Positions 59,936 to 64,000 of a stretch of 64,000 nucleotides of DNA are shown piece after piece. A program made the position numbers and the translations under genes. This DNA is from Amycolatopsis alba DSM 44262. GTDB taxonomy: Bacteria; Actinomycetota; Actinomycetes; Mycobacteriales; Pseudonocardiaceae. Numbering within the stretch: position 1 is the stretch's first letter; every line of letters begins with the position of its first letter. Where the stretch lies: the NCBI RefSeq assembly GCF_000384215.1, contig NZ_KB913032.1, positions 7,339,605 to 7,403,604 of the forward strand, given 5' to 3'. A model generated the notes under the pieces. It was given only the letters and a program-made list of their open reading frames with translations. It ran no database searches and was not told the DNA's origin.

Positions 59936-60080
59936 GTTCACAACCCCAAACCCCAGGAAATCCGGCGGTCACAGTCTAAACAGGCGGCGCGGGACGGCCG
60001 AAATCGTCCACAGTGGAGTACGCCGGAACGCGGTAGCCGGTAGATTCGCCGGAGGTCCACTCGATCCGGGGAGCTGCGAA

Positions 60081-60710
60081 ATGAACCGACCGGTCACGGC
60101 GGCGGAACTGTTCGACGCCATTGGTTCCGCCTACGACGACGTCTTCGGACGGGCTCCGGTGGTCGACAAGGCGCTGCGGCATCTGCTGGACACGCTGCCG
60201 CCCTCGTCGCGGGTGCTCGACATCGGCAGCGGGACCGGCAGGCCGGCGGCCGAGGATCTGTCCGCCGCCGGGCATCGGGTGACCGGGCTCGACGTGTCGC
60301 CGGTGATGATCGACCTCGCGCGCGAGCACGTTCCCGCCGCCACCTTCGTCCACGCCGACGTGCGCGAGTGGACCTCGCCGCCCGAGTCATGGGAGGCGGT
60401 CTGCGCCTTCTTCCCGTTTCTGCAGATGCCGCGCAAGGACACCGAAGCCGTGCTCGCCGACATCGCCCGCTGGCTGGTGCCCGGTGGCCTTTTCGCGCTG
60501 GTCACCGTGCCGCGGGACGCCGAGGACGTGCGGGCGGAGTTCTTCGGCCACACCTTCCTCGAAACCAGTTTCGCGCCGGACGACCTCGTCCGGCGGGTCG
60601 GGGCGGCCGGGCTCGAGGTCACCGGGACGCACTCGGAGATCTTCACCGCCGACGAGCCGGGGACACCGCCGGAGGAGCATCTGCTGATCTTGGCCCGCCG
60701 TCCGGGCTAA
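60081..60710 (+). CDS. Class I SAM-dependent methyltransferase
   Basis: 209 residues from ATG 60081 with GGGGAG before it. SAM site motif I VLDIGSGTGRPAAEDLSAAGHRVTGLDVSPVMIDLAREHV, then FVHADVREW (motif II region) and WLVPGGLFALVTV (motif III). The substrate-binding part is short. It is followed directly by a glycosyltransferase gene, but nothing else hints at a product. Substrate unknown. Confidence 0.85.
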   Translation: MNRPVTAAELFDAIGSAYDDVFGRAPVVDKALRHLLDTLPPSSRVLDIGSGTGRPAAEDLSAAGHRVTGLDVSPVMIDLAREHVPAATFVHADVREWTSPPESWEAVCAFFPFLQMPRKDTEAVLADIARWLVPGGLFALVTVPRDAEDVRAEFFGHTFLETSFAPDDLVRRVGAAGLEVTGTHSEIFTADEPGTPPEEHLLILARRPG

Positions 60711-60714
60711 CGTG

Positions 60715-61509
60715 ATGTCCATGCCGGTCCTCAGCGTGCTCACCCCGGTCCACCCGCCGAGCCTGCCGTACCTGACCGAGGCGTACGGATCCCTCGTCGC
60801 GCAGGAACTCCCGCCGGGCTGGACGTGGGAATGGGTGGTGCAGGAAGACGGCGAAACCGGCCTGCTCGACGGCGTCCTCCCCGCGGACGAACGGGTACTG
60901 CCCGGTTCGGGCCGCCGAGGCGGTCCTGGGGTCGCCCGGATGCTGGCGCTGTCCCGCGCCTCCGGGGACCTGATCAAGGCGCTCGACGCGGACGACCTCC
61001 TGGCGCCCGGCGCGCTCGCGCGCGACATCGCGGCGCTGGAGGATCCCGCCATCGGCTGGACCACCTGCCGGGTGCTCGACCTCTTCCCGGACGGGACCAC
61101 GGCAGGCGTCGACAGCGATCCCGAGGAGGGGCCGATCGAGCGCGGCGCGATCCTCCGGTACTGGCAGCGCAACGGCTACGTGTCGTCGGTGGTGGCCGGG
61201 ACGTTGTGCATCCGCCGCGAACTGCTGCTGGACCTCGGCGGCTGGATGGCGCTGCCCGCCTCGGAGGACACCGGACTGGTCCTCGCCGCGAACGCCTCCT
61301 CCGACGGCTACTTCCTCGCCACCTGCGGCATGTTCTACCGGAAATGGGACGGCCAGGTCACCGCTTCCGCCGCGCACAACGACGACGCGGAGCGCCTCGC
61401 GCGGATGAAGCTGATCGAGGAACGCGCCGAGGTCATGCTGGCGCGCGGGCTTCAGCGGGCGGCGAGCGCTTCCGCTGTCGCGCGCCAGCCTTCGCGAGCG
61501 CTCGGATAG
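60715..61509 (+). CDS. GT2-family glycosyltransferase
   Basis: 264 residues from ATG 60715 (GTG 60712 and ATG 60721 are alternatives; no clear ribosome site, so coupling to the methyltransferase is likely). GT-A fold: LSVLTPVHPPSLPYLTEAYGSLVAQ, then the metal/nucleotide Asp-x-Asp in IKALDADDLL, and the acceptor-side GGWMALPASEDTGLVL. Donor and acceptor unknown. Its last 58 bases overlap the convergent epimerase gene. Confidence 0.82.
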   Translation: MSMPVLSVLTPVHPPSLPYLTEAYGSLVAQELPPGWTWEWVVQEDGETGLLDGVLPADERVLPGSGRRGGPGVARMLALSRASGDLIKALDADDLLAPGALARDIAALEDPAIGWTTCRVLDLFPDGTTAGVDSDPEEGPIERGAILRYWQRNGYVSSVVAGTLCIRRELLLDLGGWMALPASEDTGLVLAANASSDGYFLATCGMFYRKWDGQVTASAAHNDDAERLARMKLIEERAEVMLARGLQRAASASAVARQPSRALG

Positions 61510-62369
61510 CGGGGAGACCATTCCGTCGCCTCGCGGAACGCCGCGTTGCTGACCCGGACCGAACGGGTCAACGAGGTCAACCGGTCACCCAGCAGCAACG
61601 CGGCCCGGCCGGGGCCGCGGACCCACTGGCGTTTCCCGGTCGCCGCGGCCAGCGCGGCGGTGTACTCGCGTTTGGTCAGCGGCTCGTCGTCGACGACGTT
61701 GTACGTCCCGGCGGGTGCGCGCAACGCGGCGACCACGGCGCCGGCCGCGTCGGTCATGTGGATCGACGACACGTAACCGTCGAGCCGTCCGAGTGCCGCA
61801 CCGATCCCGCGCCGGGCTTGGTCGAGCAGCTGTTCGCTGTGGGTCGCACCGGGTCCGTAGAACCAGCCGAACCGCAGGACGACCCCTGTCCCGCCCGCCT
61901 CGGTGAACCGGTTCGCGCTCGCCTCCGCGGCCAGGTTCCCCAGTGCCGCCGGGTAGTGCTCGGCGGGAACGTCTTCGCGGATCCACTCGTCGCCGCGATC
62001 CGGGTAGATCATGCAGACCGACTCCTGGACCAGGCGTGGCACGCCTGACGCGAGCGCCGCGCCGGCCACCGCCGCCGAACCCTCGGCGCGGACCCGTTTG
62101 GTGGCCTCCCACGCTTTGGTGGAGAGGAAGCGTGCCATCGACGGCAAGGACGAGGCCAGGTTGACGACGGCGTCGTGCCCGGCGAACACCTCGGCGAGCG
62201 CGTCCCGGTCGAAGAGTGACACGATCACCGGCTTCGCGCCTTGCGCGCCGAGAAGGGCGGCCTTCGCCGAAGTGCGGGCGAGCGCGGTGACCTCGTGTCC
62301 GGCGGCCACCAGCGCGGGGACGGCGTGTCCGCCGATCGCCCCCGTTCCCCCGGTGACGAACACCTTCAT
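61452..62369 (-). CDS. NAD-dependent epimerase/dehydratase-type SDR
   Basis: 305 residues from ATG 62369 (MKVFVTGG). Extended/atypical SDR: NAD site VFVTGGTGAIGGHAVPALVAAGHEVTALAR, the NLASSLP strand, YPDRGDEWIRED and FYGPGATHSEQL in place of a strict YxxxK, and a C-terminal substrate domain. Reaction unknown. It follows the TetR gene on the same strand with an 17-base gap, so the TetR may control it too. Confidence 0.85.
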   Translation of the reverse strand: MKVFVTGGTGAIGGHAVPALVAAGHEVTALARTSAKAALLGAQGAKPVIVSLFDRDALAEVFAGHDAVVNLASSLPSMARFLSTKAWEATKRVRAEGSAAVAGAALASGVPRLVQESVCMIYPDRGDEWIREDVPAEHYPAALGNLAAEASANRFTEAGGTGVVLRFGWFYGPGATHSEQLLDQARRGIGAALGRLDGYVSSIHMTDAAGAVVAALRAPAGTYNVVDDEPLTKREYTAALAAATGKRQWVRGPGRAALLLGDRLTSLTRSVRVSNAAFREATEWSPRYPSAREGWRATAEALAAR

Positions 62370-62386
62370 CCCTGGCAAGACGGCCC

Positions 62387-63001
62387 CTACAGGTCGATAC
62401 GGACGTCCGGTGACGCGGCGACGATGTCGAGCAGCGCCTTCGCGCACAGGTCGCGAGTCTGGTCACGGGTCAGTCGCCGGTACTTGAGCCAGTCGAGACA
62501 GACCGCGACGACGAAAGCCAGCCAGCCGCGGACGGTCACCCGCAGGGTCTCCGGCGGTTCGCCGTCCGGGCACAGGACCTCCAGGATCCGGCGTCCCTGC
62601 TCGGCGAAGTTGTTGTCGAGGACCTCGCGGACGTCCTCGACCGCGATGGCCGTGCCCGAGTGCAAGGCCCGGTAGCCGTCCTCGTTGGCTTCGACGTAGC
62701 GGAGATACGCGTCGAGGCCCGCCATCAGCTGCTCCGCGACCGGCAACGAGTGATCGGACCGGGTCATCTCGAGCAGGCGTTCGCCTTCGGCCTTGATGAC
62801 CTCGGTGACGAAGTCCCGTTTCGTCGGGAAGTAGTGGTAGAGCAGCCCGCGGGACACCTCGGCGATGTCCGCGACCTGCTCGATCCACACGTCGTCGTAC
62901 GGCCGTTCCGCGAACAGGCGGGCACCGATCCGCAGCAGCTGTTCCCGCCGCTCGGCGGTGCTCAGCCTGCTGCGGGGCCTTCCTGAAGTACTCGGCGCCA
63001 T
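62387..63001 (-). CDS. TetR-family regulator next to the P450
   Basis: 204 residues from ATG 63001; GTG 63025 is possible but would overlap the operator. HTH: LSTAERREQLLRIGARLFAERPYDDVWIEQVADIAEVSRGLLYHYFPTKRDFVTEVI. The ligand domain is all-helical with a conserved Trp-rich end (WLAFVVAVCLDWLKYRRL). It is divergent from the P450 gene with an operator-like repeat between them. It probably represses the P450 and itself until a fatty acid-like ligand binds (inferred from the P450 type). Confidence 0.9.
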   Translation of the reverse strand: MAPSTSGRPRSRLSTAERREQLLRIGARLFAERPYDDVWIEQVADIAEVSRGLLYHYFPTKRDFVTEVIKAEGERLLEMTRSDHSLPVAEQLMAGLDAYLRYVEANEDGYRALHSGTAIAVEDVREVLDNNFAEQGRRILEVLCPDGEPPETLRVTVRGWLAFVVAVCLDWLKYRRLTRDQTRDLCAKALLDIVAASPDVRIDL

Positions 63002-63016
63002 CCTGTCATCGTACTT

Positions 63017-63034
63017 ACTTGACACGAGTTCAGT
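63017..63034. promoter_or_regulatory. TetR operator candidate upstream of the P450 gene
   Basis: ACTtgACaCGaGTtcAGT: 12 of 18 positions are symmetric about the centre. It lies in the 91-base divergent region between tetR and the P450. Confidence 0.5.
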
Positions 63035-63092
63035 AGCGGGCCACGCTCACTATTGGATGTCGATTCAACAGCGCTCACCCTGGAGGGGCCCG

Positions 63093-64000
63093 ATGGCCAC
63101 CGCACTCCCCCATCCCCCGCGCCGGATCCCGCTGATCGGCGACGTGCTCGGCGTTTCGCCGAAGACCCCGGTCCAGGACTCGATGCGGCACGCCACCGAA
63201 CTGGGGCCCGTCTTCGAACGCAAGGTGTTCGGCAGGCGGATCGTGTTCGTCCACGGCGCCGGGATGGTCGCCGACCTCTCCGACGAGAAGCGGTTCGCGA
63301 AGCACGTCACGCCCGCGATCTCGAACCTGCGCCCGCTCGGCGGCGACGGGCTGTTCACCGCGCGCAACGAGGAGCCGAACTGGCGGCGCGCGCACGAGAT
63401 CCTCGCGCCCGCGTTCAGCCGCAACGCCATGCAGCGCTACCACCCGACGATGCTGGCGATCACCCGAGACCTGCTGGACACGTGGGACAGGGGCGGCGAG
63501 GTCGATGTCGCGGACGACATGACGAAGCTGACGCTGGAGACCATCGGGCGGACCGGATTCGGCTACAGCTTCTCGTCGTTCGAACGCGCCGAACCGCATC
63601 CGTTCGTCGCCGCGATGGTCCGCACGCTGCGGCACGCGCAGCGGACGGCGATCCAGCCGCCGGTCGTCGGCCCGCTCCTCAGCCGGAAGGCGAACAGGCG
63701 CAACGAAGCCGACCTGGCCTTCCTCCACTCCGTCGTCGCCGAAGTCATCGAGGCGCGGCGGGACGATCCGAGCACCGAAGACCTGCTCGGGCTCATGCTC
63801 AACACCACGCAGCCGAGCACCGGCGAGGCGCTGGACGAAGTCAACATCCGGAACCAGATCATCACCTTCCTCGTGGCCGGGCACGAGACCACGTCGGGCG
63901 CGCTGTCGTTCGCCCTGTACTACCTCGCCCGCCACCCGGACGTCCTCGCCCGCGCACAGTCCGAAGTGGACAAGGTCTGGGGTGAGAACCCGGATCCTTC
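63093..64000 (+). CDS. Cytochrome P450, CYP102 (BM3)-like, N-terminal 302 residues
   Basis: Starts at ATG 63093 with TGGAGGGG and runs off the window; the haem Cys region lies beyond it. The visible part follows the Bacillus BM3 haem domain closely: GGDGLFTARNEEPNWRRAHEILAPAFS (Phe88 at the BM3 Phe87 position, Trp97 near the haem), DDMTKLTLETIGRTGFGYSF, and the I helix QIITFLVAGHETTSGALSFALYYL. CYP102 enzymes hydroxylate fatty acids below the chain end and are normally fused to a reductase. Whether this one is fused cannot be seen here. Confidence 0.88.
   Translation, partial: MATALPHPPRRIPLIGDVLGVSPKTPVQDSMRHATELGPVFERKVFGRRIVFVHGAGMVADLSDEKRFAKHVTPAISNLRPLGGDGLFTARNEEPNWRRAHEILAPAFSRNAMQRYHPTMLAITRDLLDTWDRGGEVDVADDMTKLTLETIGRTGFGYSFSSFERAEPHPFVAAMVRTLRHAQRTAIQPPVVGPLLSRKANRRNEADLAFLHSVVAEVIEARRDDPSTEDLLGLMLNTTQPSTGEALDEVNIRNQIITFLVAGHETTSGALSFALYYLARHPDVLARAQSEVDKVWGENPDP

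Overview
The window is very GC-rich actinobacterial chromosome. Gene content (mycothiol-type maleylpyruvate isomerase fold, furA-katG, CebR-cebEFG-bglC, an AlkB-rubredoxin fusion, DUF222-HNH) and many long intergenic hairpins of a recurring design suggest a member of the Pseudonocardiaceae, most likely Amycolatopsis or a close relative. That assignment is inference. I saw no tRNA, rRNA, CRISPR array, IS element or prophage; this is accessory metabolic chromosome rather than an integrated island.

Layout. 1-2.4 kb: end of a sugar ABC transporter (permease and lipoprotein) with a GntR regulator. 2.5-8.5 kb: small enzymes (VOC, cupin, RidA), HxlR and XRE regulators, a secreted serine protease and a mycothiol-dependent enzyme. 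8.7-17.9 kb: a DHA2 exporter, an acyltransferase, a two-component system, an SDR/DUF2867 protein, a MarR-MMPL pair and a 73-residue repeat protein. 18.1-21.6 kb: alkane hydroxylation operon (AlkB-rubredoxin fusion, ferredoxin, ferredoxin reductase, TetR). 21.7-26 kb: secreted proteins, a TAP-like hydrolase, a 63-residue Cys-containing peptide and a ZIP transporter. 26-28.8 kb: furA-katG.

29.1-39.8 kb is a 4-hydroxyphenylacetate catabolic cluster. HpaB/HpaC make homoprotocatechuate, HpaD cleaves the ring, HpaE oxidises the semialdehyde, an unusual FAH-RraA fusion replaces HpaG, and HpaH and HpaI finish to pyruvate and succinic semialdehyde. IclR and GntR regulators and an MHS-type permease belong to it. 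No CHM isomerase (HpaF) is visible. 39.8-45.5 kb: hypotheticals, a DUF222-HNH protein behind a LexA-type box, an MFS exporter, a propeller lectin-like protein. 46-55.7 kb: cello-oligosaccharide locus, with a GH2 enzyme carrying an inserted LamG domain, CebR, CebEFG and a GH1 beta-glucosidase; the CebR boxes can be read directly. 55.7-64 kb: a Gly-rich beta-helix protein, an ABC-F protein with a long leader, two tandem structured small-RNA candidates on the minus strand, small enzymes, and a TetR next to a CYP102-like P450 cut by the window end.

The most novel-looking items are the tandem RNA pair at 59.2-59.6 kb (90% identical ECF-type promoters, compensatory stem changes, T-run terminators), the FAH-RraA fusion, and the dispersed hairpin family that marks 3' ends across the window.
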